Positions 56,075-64,000 of a stretch of 64,000 nt of DNA are shown here, piece after piece. Below the pieces are notes generated by a model, which saw nothing but the letters and a program-made list of their open reading frames with translations, ran no database searches and was not told where the DNA came from. Both the position numbers and the translations under genes were made by a program. This stretch comes from Rhizobium sp. Q54 (GTDB lineage Bacteria; Pseudomonadota; Alphaproteobacteria; Rhizobiales; Xanthobacteraceae). Within the stretch, counting starts at the first letter, position 1. Every line of letters begins with the position of its first letter. The stretch covers positions 186,001-250,000 of the forward strand of contig CAMDSH010000001.1 in the NCBI GenBank assembly GCA_945907045.1, read 5' to 3'.

Positions 56075-56299
56075 TTAAGGACTCGGACTGTGAGCCAGCG
56101 ATTCATCGCTCTGTTTTAAGAGTCTGAACCGTGGCGGATTACGCTCGTCGAAGGCGGCGATCGCCGACCATTGGCGCGCCAGCATTTTATAGGTTTGCCG
56201 GGTAACGGGCTCCGGCGAGAATTTTGCCAAGCGAGCGCACTCCGCGGCCTTTTTTCGATAAAAAGTCGGCACCATCACGCGCCTCATAGAAATCTCCAT
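56075..56299 (-). CDS. Small hypothetical protein (rhizobial YRxxAxxCxxLA type)
   Basis: A protein of about 74 residues, basic, with PTFYRKKAAECARLAKFSPEPVTRQTYKMLARQWSAIAAFDE, a helical pattern seen in many small uncharacterised proteins of Bradyrhizobium relatives. The role is unknown. Starts at 56299 (AGGA 6 bases before) or 56287 (GGAG 7 bases before) are both possible. Confidence 0.6.
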   Translation of the reverse strand: MEISMRRVMVPTFYRKKAAECARLAKFSPEPVTRQTYKMLARQWSAIAAFDERNPPRFRLLKQSDESLAHSPSP

Positions 56300-56435
56300 G
56301 AGCATTCCTTGCCCGCGCAGAGGTGATGTCGGAACTCTCTCGTGCCCCGTAATTCGGGGCCCGTCCGCGGGCGCACTTTTACAACTTAAGTCGCAGCCCT
56401 TGGTTCCATGGGAGACGGCCTCTTGGCCGCCCGGA

Positions 56436-57872
56436 TCAGGAGACCGCCCGTGTGCGGCGGTAAGTGCCAACCGCGATTGCGAGCGCGGCGACGATCAGAA
56501 CGCCTGCGACCGCGAACGTGATCCGCATGCCGGTGGCAACGGCCTTAGGGTCCGCCGTTGTGATGTCGATCGCTGACGATGCGAACGCGAACACGGCGCC
56601 CATAACGGATGCACCGGTAATGAGCCCGAGATTGCGCGATAAATTGAGCATGCCGGAAATGACGCCCCGCTGGTCCGGGCGGACATCTGTCATGACGGCG
56701 GTGTTGTTGGCGGTCTGGAACAGCGCATAGCCGACGGTGATGACGACGATGGGGGCGATGTAGCCGGGGATGCCGAGCGCCGCCGGCAGCATGGATAGAA
56801 TAAAGGACCCGGCCGCAATTGCGATGAGCCCTACGATGGTCATGCGTTGTGCGCCAAACCGGTCGGCAATGCGGCCGGCCGGGACACCGGTCAACGCGAC
56901 GGCAAGCGGGCCAACCGACAACACGAGCCCAACAAGAGCTGCGTCGAGCCCGAGCGCACCGAAAAGATAGAACGGCCCGACCACCAGCGTCGCCATCAGC
57001 ACCGTCGAGACGAGCGCGCTCGTGGCGAGGCTCGCGCTCAGCACCGGGTCGCCAAACATCGCCAATCGGATCAAAGGCGATGCGGCTCTCGTCTCGGCGA
57101 GCACGAAGAGGCCGACTCCGAAGCCGGCAGCTAACAGCAGAGCCATGTTGAGCGGACCGAAACTGCCGCGCCCAATCGTCATGGCGAGTGCATAAGCCGC
57201 GAGCGTCAGAGCCAGCAGCAGCGTGCCCATCGTGTCGAAGCCGGGCCGGTCCGTCTTCGGACCTTGGGGATCAACGGGCAAATAGCGATACGCCAGAAGA
57301 AAAGTCAGGATGCCCAACGGTACGTTGACGAGGAAGATGGCCCGCCAGCTGAGTCCGGCGATCAGAATGCCGCCGAGCGACGGACCGAGAGCGGTGCCAA
57401 TCGCGGACATCGCCCCCAACAGCCCCATGGCGCTGCCGGTTTTTTCCTTCGAAACCGTTTCACCGACAAAGGCCATGGTGAGGGCCATCATGATGGCCGC
57501 GCCCAGGCCCTGCGCTGCCCGGGCCGCAATCAGCAGCCAGAGTGTGGGCGCGAGGCCGCACAGGACCGAGGCCACCGTGAACAGGAAGATTCCGGCCAGC
57601 AGCAGCCGCCGGCGGCCGGTAATGTCACCGAGCCGTCCGGCGCTGACGATCAAAGTGGTGATGGCGAGGAGATAAGCGAGGACGATCCACTGGACTTCCT
57701 GGAAGGAGGCGTTGAACGCCTGTGCCAACGTCGGCAAGGCAACATTGGCGATGCTGGTGCCAAGCGAGGAAAGCAACATGGAAAGCGAAAGGCTGGCGAG
57801 CGCCCACCGGATCGAAGGTGTCGGTTCCGCGCCCCCGGTTCCTGACTCATCTGCAATGATTGGCTGCAACAC
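56436..57872 (-). CDS. MFS multidrug exporter, DHA2 (EmrB/QacA) type
   Basis: A transporter of about 478 residues with 14 likely helices. Motif A reads GRLGDITGRRRLLLAG, motif C ALGPSLGGILIAGLSWRAIFLVNVPLG, and LSSLGTSIANVALPTLAQAF is typical of the DHA2 group. It probably exports drugs by proton exchange. The frame opens at GTG 57932, where it overlaps the regulator stop (GTGA), but residues before the GTG at 57872 look non-coding; a TTG at 57869 behind GGAG is another option. The ArsR-like regulator directly upstream probably controls it. Confidence 0.88.
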   Translation of the reverse strand: MLQPIIADESGTGGAEPTPSIRWALASLSLSMLLSSLGTSIANVALPTLAQAFNASFQEVQWIVLAYLLAITTLIVSAGRLGDITGRRRLLLAGIFLFTVASVLCGLAPTLWLLIAARAAQGLGAAIMMALTMAFVGETVSKEKTGSAMGLLGAMSAIGTALGPSLGGILIAGLSWRAIFLVNVPLGILTFLLAYRYLPVDPQGPKTDRPGFDTMGTLLLALTLAAYALAMTIGRGSFGPLNMALLLAAGFGVGLFVLAETRAASPLIRLAMFGDPVLSASLATSALVSTVLMATLVVGPFYLFGALGLDAALVGLVLSVGPLAVALTGVPAGRIADRFGAQRMTIVGLIAIAAGSFILSMLPAALGIPGYIAPIVVITVGYALFQTANNTAVMTDVRPDQRGVISGMLNLSRNLGLITGASVMGAVFAFASSAIDITTADPKAVATGMRITFAVAGVLIVAALAIAVGTYRRTRAVS

Positions 57873-57928
57873 GAACTCCGTTTTCTGGCGACTCCCGAAA
57901 CGGAGCTGTCGGAAACAACGTAGTCCTT

Positions 57929-58663
57929 TCACCGGCCGGTTCGCACGCCTTTTATGTGTCTCTGCGTCTCATCCGGCAATTTCGCGCCGAAAGTTTTGAC
58001 TAGGCCCGCGCGGCCCTGAGCGGTGAGCTTCACCGTGCGCGTGTCGCGTTTGCGCGCGACCCAGCCGAGCGCCTCGCAGCGGCGCAATATCTGCGCGCCC
58101 ACCAGCCCCGCGACGTGATAGCGGCGCTCGCTCCAGTCGAGGCACGGGCGGCAGAACAGCCGTCCGCCGCGCGCCTTCGGCGATAAATCGGCGCCGAACT
58201 CGCACAGGAATTTTTCGCCTTTAGTCGTCACCTCGCCGCCGTCCTCGCTCAGCACGATGTGTTTGTTGGCGACGAGCGCATCGGCGATCGCGACGCCAAG
58301 CTGGCCGGCGAGATGATCGTAACAGGTGCGCGCGAAGCGCATCTCGTCGTCCTGGATCGAGCGCGGCTGATAGCGCGCCGGCACTTCGATGGCGGCGACC
58401 AGCTTGATGCTCTCCAGCATGTTGGCGACCAGCGGCGAGGCTATGCGGTAGTAACGAAAGCGCCCCTGCTTGGTGACGGCGATCAGCCGCGCGGTAACAA
58501 GTTTAAGCAGATGCTCGCTCGCGGTCGGGCGCGAGATGCGCGCGATATAAGCAAGCTCGCTGCCGGTGAGCGACTGCCCGCCCATCAGCGCGGCGAGGAT
58601 CGTGGCTCGCGCGGTGTCTCCGACGAGCGCTGCGACTTCGACCATGTTGGCGGCGGCGACCAT
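57929..58663 (-). CDS. ArsR-like winged-helix transcriptional regulator
   Basis: A 244-residue regulator with an N-terminal ArsR-type helix-turn-helix (ATILAALMGGQSLTGSELAYIARISRPTASEHLLKLVTARLIAV, and the wing QGRFRYYRI) and a larger C-terminal domain of about 140 residues with FCRPCLDWSERRYHVAGLVGAQIL; the CRPC pair may bind metal or a thiol-reactive ligand. It is upstream of the exporter on the same strand and diverges from the RidA genes over 106 bases. Confidence 0.88.
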   Translation of the reverse strand: MVAAANMVEVAALVGDTARATILAALMGGQSLTGSELAYIARISRPTASEHLLKLVTARLIAVTKQGRFRYYRIASPLVANMLESIKLVAAIEVPARYQPRSIQDDEMRFARTCYDHLAGQLGVAIADALVANKHIVLSEDGGEVTTKGEKFLCEFGADLSPKARGGRLFCRPCLDWSERRYHVAGLVGAQILRRCEALGWVARKRDTRTVKLTAQGRAGLVKTFGAKLPDETQRHIKGVRTGR

Positions 58664-58769
58664 GCGTGAGGTTAGCGCCGGGATGCGGCGCGCGGCAAGC
58701 AGGCATAGTTCGTCACGCGCCTAACCAATGACCGACGACATTCTCCCGCGTTGCTGGGATGATCGCGGC

Positions 58770-59162
58770 ATGCAGAAAGAAATCATCCGCGTCGAACCGT
58801 TTTCCAGCTACGCGCAAGCGCGCAAGGCGCCGGTCTCGCCGGTGGTGCGCGCCGGCGATCTCGTGTTCGTGTCGCTGATCCCGCCATACGATCCGGAAAC
58901 GGGGGAGATCAAGCGCATGCCGGTCGAGCGGCAGACCGAGATCGTGCTGGAGCAAATGAAGAAATGCTTGATCGCGGCGGGCTCGTCGCTCGACAAGGTC
59001 GTCAAGTGCGGCGTCTATTGCACCGAAGCCGCGCACTTCGCGAAGATCAACGAGGTTTATGTGCGCTACTTTCCGTCCGATTATCCGGCGCGCAGCTTCG
59101 TTTGCGTGAATGCATGGCACGGACCGTTCGACGTGGAAATGGACTGCGTCGCCACGATGTGA
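58770..59162 (+). CDS. RidA family enamine/imine deaminase, copy 1
   Basis: A 130-residue RidA (YjgF) protein: [64 protein letters not shown] and the active-site-like [11 protein letters not shown]. The catalytic arginine of RidA is at [15 protein letters not shown] at 58770 is taken as the start; an ATG at 58728 would lie close to the divergent promoter. It is the first of two RidA genes. Confidence 0.88.
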   Translation: MQKEIIRVEPFSSYAQARKAPVSPVVRAGDLVFVSLIPPYDPETGEIKRMPVERQTEIVLEQMKKCLIAAGSSLDKVVKCGVYCTEAAHFAKINEVYVRYFPSDYPARSFVCVNAWHGPFDVEMDCVATM

Positions 59163-59188
59163 CGGCGGGAATTCGAAAGGACAACCAA

Positions 59189-59584
59189 ATGACCAACAAG
59201 ATTCACGACATCGGCGTGGCGCGTCAGATCGGCACCTACAGCGACGCCATCGAAGTGCCGCCGGACGCGCGCTGGCTTTTTACGGCAGGCACGCCGGGCC
59301 TGTTGCCGGACGGCACGTTGCCGGCGGACATCACCGGCCAGGCCGAACTGGCGTGGACGCACATTGTTGCCAAGCTCAAAAGCGCCGGCATGACGGTGCA
59401 CGATCTGGTAAAGATCACGAATTATCTCGTGCGCGCGGAAGACATTCCGGCTTATTCGAAAGTGCGCACGCGCTTTCTCGACGGCGCGCGGCCAGCCTCG
59501 ATGCTGATGGTTGTGACGGAGCTTCCGCGGCCGAATTTTCTCGTCGAGATCGAAGCCTGTGCCGCAAAAAGCGACGCGCGCTGA
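59189..59584 (+). CDS. RidA family enamine/imine deaminase, copy 2
   Basis: A 131-residue RidA protein only distantly similar to copy 1: WLFTAGTPGLLPDGTLPADITGQAELAWTHIVAKLKSAGMTVHDLVKITNYL, then GARPASMLMVVTELPRPNFLVEIEACA with the expected Arg in ARPAS. The start is 26 bases after copy 1. Two RidA paralogues together suggest a catabolic route with unstable enamines rather than the housekeeping RidA. Confidence 0.9.
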   Translation: MTNKIHDIGVARQIGTYSDAIEVPPDARWLFTAGTPGLLPDGTLPADITGQAELAWTHIVAKLKSAGMTVHDLVKITNYLVRAEDIPAYSKVRTRFLDGARPASMLMVVTELPRPNFLVEIEACAAKSDAR

Positions 59585-59626
59585 TTTTCCAACCAGCGCG
59601 CGCCGTTCGGACTTGCGTATCGCTCG

Positions 59627-59959
59627 CTAGCGGCTGATCGAGTTGACCGCGCAGAGCGGGTTGCGCGACTGGCACTTGGCGCGCGCCTCTTCGCGGTTTT
59701 TGCCGGTCTCGGTGCAGGTCGAGTGCGAGAGCGGGATCAGCGCGGGACAGGCGACGTCGAACTTGTAGCCGGTCCAGTTGCGCCAGATGCGCTTGATCTT
59801 CTGCTTGATCGGCTCGGACTTTTTCTCCTGAGCCTGCGCCAGCACGATCGGCGCGCCGGAGCCCTGCGAGAGTCCGGCCGGGGAAGCGGGGGCGGCGACG
59901 GTGTTACCAGTTGCCGCGATCACAAAAGCGGCCGCGGCCAAAAGCGCGATATGACGCAT
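59627..59959 (-). CDS. Small exported protein of unknown function
   Basis: A 110-residue protein with a signal peptide (1-22), an Ala/Pro/Ser-rich segment and a compact C-terminal part IKRIWRNWTGYKFDVACPALIPLSHSTCTETGKNREEARAKCQSRNPLCAVNS with four cysteines that could form two disulfides. The WRNxTGYKFDVACP pattern recurs in uncharacterised proteins of this order as far as I recall. It converges on the second RidA gene. Confidence 0.7.
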   Translation of the reverse strand: MRHIALLAAAAFVIAATGNTVAAPASPAGLSQGSGAPIVLAQAQEKKSEPIKQKIKRIWRNWTGYKFDVACPALIPLSHSTCTETGKNREEARAKCQSRNPLCAVNSISR

Positions 59960-60104
59960 GATTTATCTCCTTATTCTGTAAAACATGAAGCCCAAAAGCC
60001 CGCGAATATCCGTGCTCGCGCGTTCCTCTCGCGTGAGTGCGAACCGGATGGTGTCCGGTAACCGCGATAACGATGTGAGCGATGAAAGGTTCCCGGCGCG
60101 GCGT

Positions 60105-60677
60105 TCAGGCGCGCTTGCGCTTCGCCTTGCTGTCCGCGACTCGGCGGCCGAGTTCGCGCGTCGAGGGAATGCGGCGGCCCGCGATCGCCTTGATTTCATC
60201 GGCGGCGAGATTTTCGATGATGCTGAGCAGGACATTGCGCGTGACGGCGACATCGGCGGGACGCATGCCGCGCACCGCGATCTCGTTCACGTCTTCGGCG
60301 AGCGGGACGAGCTTGGTCTTGAGCAGTCGTCCTTTCGGCGTGAGGAAGATGAAAACTTTTTTCTTGTCGCCGACCAGTTGGCGGCGCGTGACGTAGCCCA
60401 ATTTTTCCATTCCCTTGAGCGCCGAAAAAGTCGTCGGCTCCATCACGCCGGCTTGCTCGCTTAGTTCGCGCTGGGTGATGCCGTCTTTCTCCCAGAGGAT
60501 TCGCAGGAAGGTCCAGTGCCCGAGCGTGACGGAATGCTGCGTCAGCCGCATCTGAAGTGCGCGCAGCAGCGCTCGCGTCGCGTCCTTGACCAGGTGAGCA
60601 AGGCGGTCGTTCGGCACCGCTTCGCGCCAGTGCCGCAGAATGGTTTGCGTGTTGTCGAGTTTTTTCGGCGTGCTCAT
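60105..60677 (-). CDS. MarR family transcriptional regulator
   Basis: A 190-residue winged-helix regulator: LTQHSVTLGHWTFLRILWEKDGITQRELSEQAGVMEPTTFSALKGMEKLGYVTRRQLVGDKKKVFIFLTPKGRLLKTKL. It shares a 4-base overlap (ATGA) with the dehydrogenase upstream, so it is the last gene of a three-gene unit and probably senses an aromatic acid and represses the adjacent catabolic genes. The 145 bases downstream up to 59960 hold no further gene. Confidence 0.92.
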   Translation of the reverse strand: MSTPKKLDNTQTILRHWREAVPNDRLAHLVKDATRALLRALQMRLTQHSVTLGHWTFLRILWEKDGITQRELSEQAGVMEPTTFSALKGMEKLGYVTRRQLVGDKKKVFIFLTPKGRLLKTKLVPLAEDVNEIAVRGMRPADVAVTRNVLLSIIENLAADEIKAIAGRRIPSTRELGRRVADSKAKRKRA

Positions 60678-61864
60678 GCCGGTACGCCAATCTGGTGTTG
60701 CAGCTCGACATCGCGGCCCTCACGCGCGGATTGCAGCATGGCGAGGCAGACTTCCAGCGTGGCGAGGGCCCAGGCTCCGCTGTGCAGCGGCGCGCGATTG
60801 TTCACGGCGGCTTGGTACAACTCGTCGATAACCTCGGCGCGGGCGACATCGCGCACCGCGACCTTGTCGAGCCGCTGCGTATCGTCCGCATAGATCATCA
60901 CGCCTTCGGGAGTCGGGCGCAGGTCGGCGCGCTCGCAGGACACCAGCAGCAGGCCGAAATGCTGATGCAGCCGCTCGGCGGATGGCGCGGGCGCGCCCTT
61001 GTAATCCGCGCCGCCGTAATTGCGCGCGGCCTTCAGCGCGGCTTCTTTTGCGGCGTCGGTGTTTTGCAGCGCCTTGCGTGCCGCTCCATAACGGCTGCGA
61101 TCCTTCGGCGAACCCATCTCGCCGATCCAGTTGGTGAACTCATCGGAATCGAAACGCCCATAGCCGCTGTAGACGACGGATGCGAAAGCACCGTCCGTGA
61201 AATTCAGCAGCGCGGAATAAGCGCCTTCGGTTGGGCGGTTTGAATCCCACGATGCGGTTGCCGCCCGCACGCTCTTTACCCTTCCGCCGCCGAGCAGCCG
61301 CACGATGTCGATCTGATGCGCACCCTGGCTGAAGATGACGCCGCCGCCCTGCGCGGTCACCATCTCCTCGGCGCGGCGCGGGCGATACATGTAATCGGTG
61401 AAGTTCAAGGCCGTGATCATGCGCGCCTGTCCGGCGGCGCCGCTCGCGATGATTTCGCGCGCGCGCAGATAAGGCGCATCGAAACTGTGGCTGTGGCCGA
61501 CGACGATGTGAACTTTCGCCTTGCGCGCGGCGTCGATCATCGCCTGACATTCGGCGACGGAAATCGCCATCGGCTTCTCGACCAGCACGTGCTTGCCCCT
61601 GGTGGCGGCAAGACGGACGTGATCGGCGTGAAGCTGGTGCGGAGTCGCGACATAGACCGCTTCGACTTCCGGGTTTCCGCACAGCTCATCGACTGACTCG
61701 TAAGCCGGCGCGCTGAAATCCTTCGCAAATAATTTGCGGGCCTCGGCGCGCGGATCGGCGGCAGCGACGAGTTGCACGCGCTTGTCGGCCAGGAACGTAG
61801 GCAGCATCAGCGTGAAAGCGCGCCCCAGCCCGGCGGCGCCGATGCGGAGCGTGCGTTCGCTCAC
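60674..61864 (-). CDS. Gfo/Idh/MocA family oxidoreductase, phthalate dihydrodiol dehydrogenase-like
   Basis: A 396-residue NAD(P)-dependent dehydrogenase with a Rossmann start (RIGAAGLGRAFTLMLPTFLADKRVQLVAAADP), the lysine motif VEKPMAISVAECQAMI and the histidine segment IFSQGAHQIDIVRLL. The Pht4/OphB-type dihydroxyphthalate dehydrogenases belong to this family. The neighbouring reductase and oxygenase make a cis-dihydrodiol dehydrogenase role likely, though the substrate is unproven. ATGA overlaps join it to both neighbours. Confidence 0.87.
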   Translation of the reverse strand: MSERTLRIGAAGLGRAFTLMLPTFLADKRVQLVAAADPRAEARKLFAKDFSAPAYESVDELCGNPEVEAVYVATPHQLHADHVRLAATRGKHVLVEKPMAISVAECQAMIDAARKAKVHIVVGHSHSFDAPYLRAREIIASGAAGQARMITALNFTDYMYRPRRAEEMVTAQGGGVIFSQGAHQIDIVRLLGGGRVKSVRAATASWDSNRPTEGAYSALLNFTDGAFASVVYSGYGRFDSDEFTNWIGEMGSPKDRSRYGAARKALQNTDAAKEAALKAARNYGGADYKGAPAPSAERLHQHFGLLLVSCERADLRPTPEGVMIYADDTQRLDKVAVRDVARAEVIDELYQAAVNNRAPLHSGAWALATLEVCLAMLQSAREGRDVELQHQIGVPA

Positions 61865-62838
61865 TTGAGCCCTTCGCGGTCGATGACGAGTTGCGGAGAG
61901 CGCGCGCGCGAAACGCAGATCATGATGTTGCCGGCTCGTTGATCTTCGGTGAGAACGAGGTCGCGGTGGTCGGCTTCGCCTTCAATCAATTTGCTCCGGC
62001 AGGTGCCGCAGGTGCCGCTCTCGCACGAGCTCGGCACGTCGTGTCCCTTCGCGCGCAAGGCTTCGAGGATGGTTTTGTCGGCGGGCACCTCGATGACTTC
62101 GCCGCTGCGCGCGAGCTTCACGGTGAATGCCGTATCAGTCGGCTTGTGCGTTTCCGCGTCGCTGAACGCCTCGAAATGCACGGATGAGGGCGTCCAGTGT
62201 CCGCTCATGTCGCGCACCGCCTGCATCAGCGGGCGCGGGCCGCAGCAATAGAGATGCTCGCGGTTCCTGCGCTCTTCCAGCACGGGCCACAGATCGAGCG
62301 CGTTGGCGGGATCGCCCCCGTCGTGATGGATCGTGACCTTGCCCTTGAATTCCGGCGCGCTCAGTTCGGTAAGGAACGCCGTCGTCTCCGGCGAGCGCGT
62401 GCAGTAATAAAGTTTGAAGTTTTTGCCTTCAAGCGATTGCAGATGCCGGATCATCGCCATGATCGGGGTGATGCCGATGCCGCCGGCGATGAACACAAAA
62501 TTGTCGGCGCGCGGCGGCAGACGGAAATCGTTCACCGGGGCTGCGACCTCCAGCCGGTCTCCGACTTTCGCTGTGTCGAGTAGATTGTTCGACCCGCCGC
62601 GTCCCGGCATCTCGCGCTTCACCGCGATCAGATAGCGGTTGCGGTCGGCGGGGTCGTTGCAGAGAGAATATTTGCGGATCAGTCCGTTCGGGACCTTGAT
62701 GGCGATATGCGCGCCGGCGGTGAATTCCGGCAGCTCGTTTCCGTCCGGATGGCGAAATTCGAGCTGTTCGATTCCATCGGCAATCTTGTCCTTGCGCGCA
62801 AGCAGCAGCGCCATGTTCGGCTGGGCAACGTCCGGCAT
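61861..62838 (-). CDS. Phthalate dioxygenase reductase-type (PDR/VanB) flavin and 2Fe-2S protein
   Basis: A 325-residue reductase. FMN domain with the RKYSLCNDP motif, NAD domain with FIAGGIGITPIMAMIRHL and YCCGPRPLM, then a C-terminal plant-type [2Fe-2S] domain with CESGTCGTC and a distal Cys in MICVSRA. This FMN-NAD-ferredoxin order is diagnostic of phthalate dioxygenase reductase. It would carry electrons from NADH to the divergent Rieske oxygenase. First gene of the reductase-dehydrogenase-MarR unit. Confidence 0.93.
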   Translation of the reverse strand: MPDVAQPNMALLLARKDKIADGIEQLEFRHPDGNELPEFTAGAHIAIKVPNGLIRKYSLCNDPADRNRYLIAVKREMPGRGGSNNLLDTAKVGDRLEVAAPVNDFRLPPRADNFVFIAGGIGITPIMAMIRHLQSLEGKNFKLYYCTRSPETTAFLTELSAPEFKGKVTIHHDGGDPANALDLWPVLEERRNREHLYCCGPRPLMQAVRDMSGHWTPSSVHFEAFSDAETHKPTDTAFTVKLARSGEVIEVPADKTILEALRAKGHDVPSSCESGTCGTCRSKLIEGEADHRDLVLTEDQRAGNIMICVSRARSPQLVIDREGLK

Positions 62839-62925
62839 CGTCTCAACGTACTCCTCAATATGCCTGTGCAGCGCACAATACGTGTTGCGCTAATGCCTCG
62901 ACAACAAGGGCGGAATTCTTATAAA

Positions 62926-62938
62926 CTAAAATACTTAG
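62926..62938. promoter_or_regulatory. AT-rich dyad in the divergent promoter of the aromatic cluster
   Basis: CTAA-N5-TTAG lies in an AT-rich island (about 62915-62955) between the reductase start at 62838 and the oxygenase start at 62989. Its place and symmetry suit a MarR-type operator that would control both directions. This is inference from position. Confidence 0.35.
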
Positions 62939-62988
62939 AAGCCTAACATAATTTAAGGCGCGCGCCGCGCCTTCGAGGGGACGCCGCC

Positions 62989-64000
62989 ATGATGATGACA
63001 AGGGAAGAAAACGATCTGCTCTGCCGCGTCGAGGGCGATGCGCCGATGGGCCAGGTCATGCGGCGGCACTGGATTCCCGCGTGTCTCTCCGAGGAAGTGG
63101 CGGAGCCGGACGGCAAGCCGGTGAAAGTCCGCCTGCTTGGCGAAGACCTCGTGGTGTTCCGCGATTCCGACGGGCGGCTCGGTGTGCTGGATGAATATTG
63201 CCCGCACCGTCGGGTGTCGCTCGCTTACGGGCGCAACGAAGAGTGCGGCCTGCGCTGCCTCTATCATGGCTGGAAGATGGACGTTGAAGGCAACGTGATC
63301 GAGATGGCGTCGGAGCCGGCGGAAAGCGGCTTTGCCGAAAAAGTTAAAATGAAAGCCTATCCCGCACGCGAGGCCGGCGGCTTCGTGTGGACCTACATGG
63401 GCCCGGCGGCGTCGATGCCGGAATTCGAACGGCCCGCGTTCGCGCCGACGCCGGAGACTCAAGTCTCGATCGTGAAGATCCACGTCGGTTGCAACTGGGC
63501 GCAAATCCTGGAAGGGCAGATCGACTCCGCGCACTCATCGCATCTGCATTCGTCCGACATGAAGCCGGCCAAGGTCGAAAGCGCGAAGGCGGTGGAGACG
63601 CATTGGCTGCGGCCGTCCACCGACAAGGCGCCGCGCCTGCAAGTGGAGCAGACCAGCTTCGGCTTCCATTACGCCGCGATCCGGCGCCCGATCCTGAATG
63701 CGAACACGCATGATTATGTGCGCAAGACCGTCTACATCGCGCCGTTCGTCGCGCTGATCCCGCCCAACAACGCTTACAACGTCGCGACGGTGCTCACGCC
63801 GACCGACGACACCCACACCGCGTTCCACTTCATCGCCTGGCGCGAGAGCGGAAACATCGATCAGGAAGCGTGGCGCAAGTTCAATGTGGCGCAACGCGGC
63901 ATCGATATCGATGACGGCTATAATAATTTCCGCACGCGTGCGAACGATTACAACCAAGATCGCAACGCCATGAAGCTCGGCGACTTCACCGGCATCCGCG
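62989..64000 (+). CDS. Rieske aromatic ring-hydroxylating oxygenase, phthalate 4,5-dioxygenase type (3' end outside window)
   Basis: The first 337 codons of an oxygenase. ATG at 62989 follows GAGGGG. The N-terminus (TREENDLLCRVEGDAPMGQVMRRHW) is like the phthalate dioxygenase oxygenase subunit. The Rieske centre is Cys71-x-His73 and Cys90-x2-His93 (CPHR...CLYHGW), and the mononuclear iron site fits E175-x3-D179-x2-H182-x4-H187. It hydroxylates an aromatic acid with electrons from the divergent reductase. The frame is open to the window edge. Confidence 0.92.
   Translation, partial: MMMTREENDLLCRVEGDAPMGQVMRRHWIPACLSEEVAEPDGKPVKVRLLGEDLVVFRDSDGRLGVLDEYCPHRRVSLAYGRNEECGLRCLYHGWKMDVEGNVIEMASEPAESGFAEKVKMKAYPAREAGGFVWTYMGPAASMPEFERPAFAPTPETQVSIVKIHVGCNWAQILEGQIDSAHSSHLHSSDMKPAKVESAKAVETHWLRPSTDKAPRLQVEQTSFGFHYAAIRRPILNANTHDYVRKTVYIAPFVALIPPNNAYNVATVLTPTDDTHTAFHFIAWRESGNIDQEAWRKFNVAQRGIDIDDGYNNFRTRANDYNQDRNAMKLGDFTGIR

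Overview
The window is high-GC DNA from an alphaproteobacterium of the Hyphomicrobiales, most like the Bradyrhizobium/Pseudolabrys (Nitrobacteraceae-Xanthobacteraceae) side of that order. The evidence is a membrane-anchored CycM-type cytochrome next to kdsB and pheA, doubled yejA genes before yejBEF, the order SRP RNA-dnaX-ybaB-recR, the order rpmH-rnpA-yidC-engB-argB-dapD-dapE, a cpa/tad Flp-pilus locus, and two copies of a palindromic intergenic element with GCGCATGATC ends. The sequence was read by eye; family names rest on motif recognition, not on searches.

Layout. 1-2.9 kb: end of an amine oxidase gene, pheA, kdsB, cycM. 3.1-11.5 kb: a tightly coupled peptide-import operon (two YejA-type binding proteins, YejB, YejE, YejF, and a DsbA-like secreted protein). 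11.5-13.7 kb: an NlpC/P60 cell-wall hydrolase and an M17 aminopeptidase, separated only by a palindromic repeat. 13.8-27.6 kb: the Flp (tad/cpa) pilus region. tadD faces tadC-tadB-cpaF-cpaE-cpaD-cpaC-cpaB-cpaA and three tandem pilin genes of only 53-54 codons. A sterol-desaturase-like gene, a stand-alone CpaC-N-domain protein and two TadE-like pseudopilins follow on the other strand. 27.6-30.7 kb: an Lrp regulator diverging from an exported rhodanese, a YeeE/YedE (TsuA-like) sulfur transporter and a possible 52-residue membrane peptide. 30.7-33.9 kb: PfkB kinase, NudC-like NUDIX, nitrilase-family hydrolase and HIT protein. 34-37.8 kb: SRP RNA, dnaX, ybaB, recR and two small secreted proteins. 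37.8-43.6 kb: AmpG-like permease, rmuC, def-fmt-truA, an orphan Bug-type binding protein.

43.6-52 kb: dapE, DUF805, dapD, a HAD nucleotidase, a double DUF1036 protein, argB, engB, yidC, rnpA, rpmH, all on the minus strand. 52-55.5 kb: an orphan sensor kinase, a type III polyketide synthase gene broken by a -1 frameshift at an A5 run, its ICMT-like methyltransferase partner, and two near-identical tRNA-Arg genes. 55.5-60 kb: accessory genes (YeaQ-like, small protein, MFS exporter with ArsR-like regulator, two RidA proteins, one small secreted protein). 60.1-64 kb: a MarR regulator, a Gfo/Idh/MocA dehydrogenase, a phthalate-dioxygenase-type reductase and, divergent, a Rieske oxygenase cut by the window edge. 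Together these look like a phthalate-4,5-dioxygenase-type aromatic catabolic cluster.

Best candidates for a second look: the pilin triplet in which the gene-plus-terminator unit seems to have been copied and one copy has an aberrant leader; the frameshifted polyketide synthase; the two palindromic elements that each supply part of the upstream gene's TAG stop; the 15-bp tandem repeat that carries the rhodanese stop codon; and the sulfur module with its small cysteine-rich peptide.
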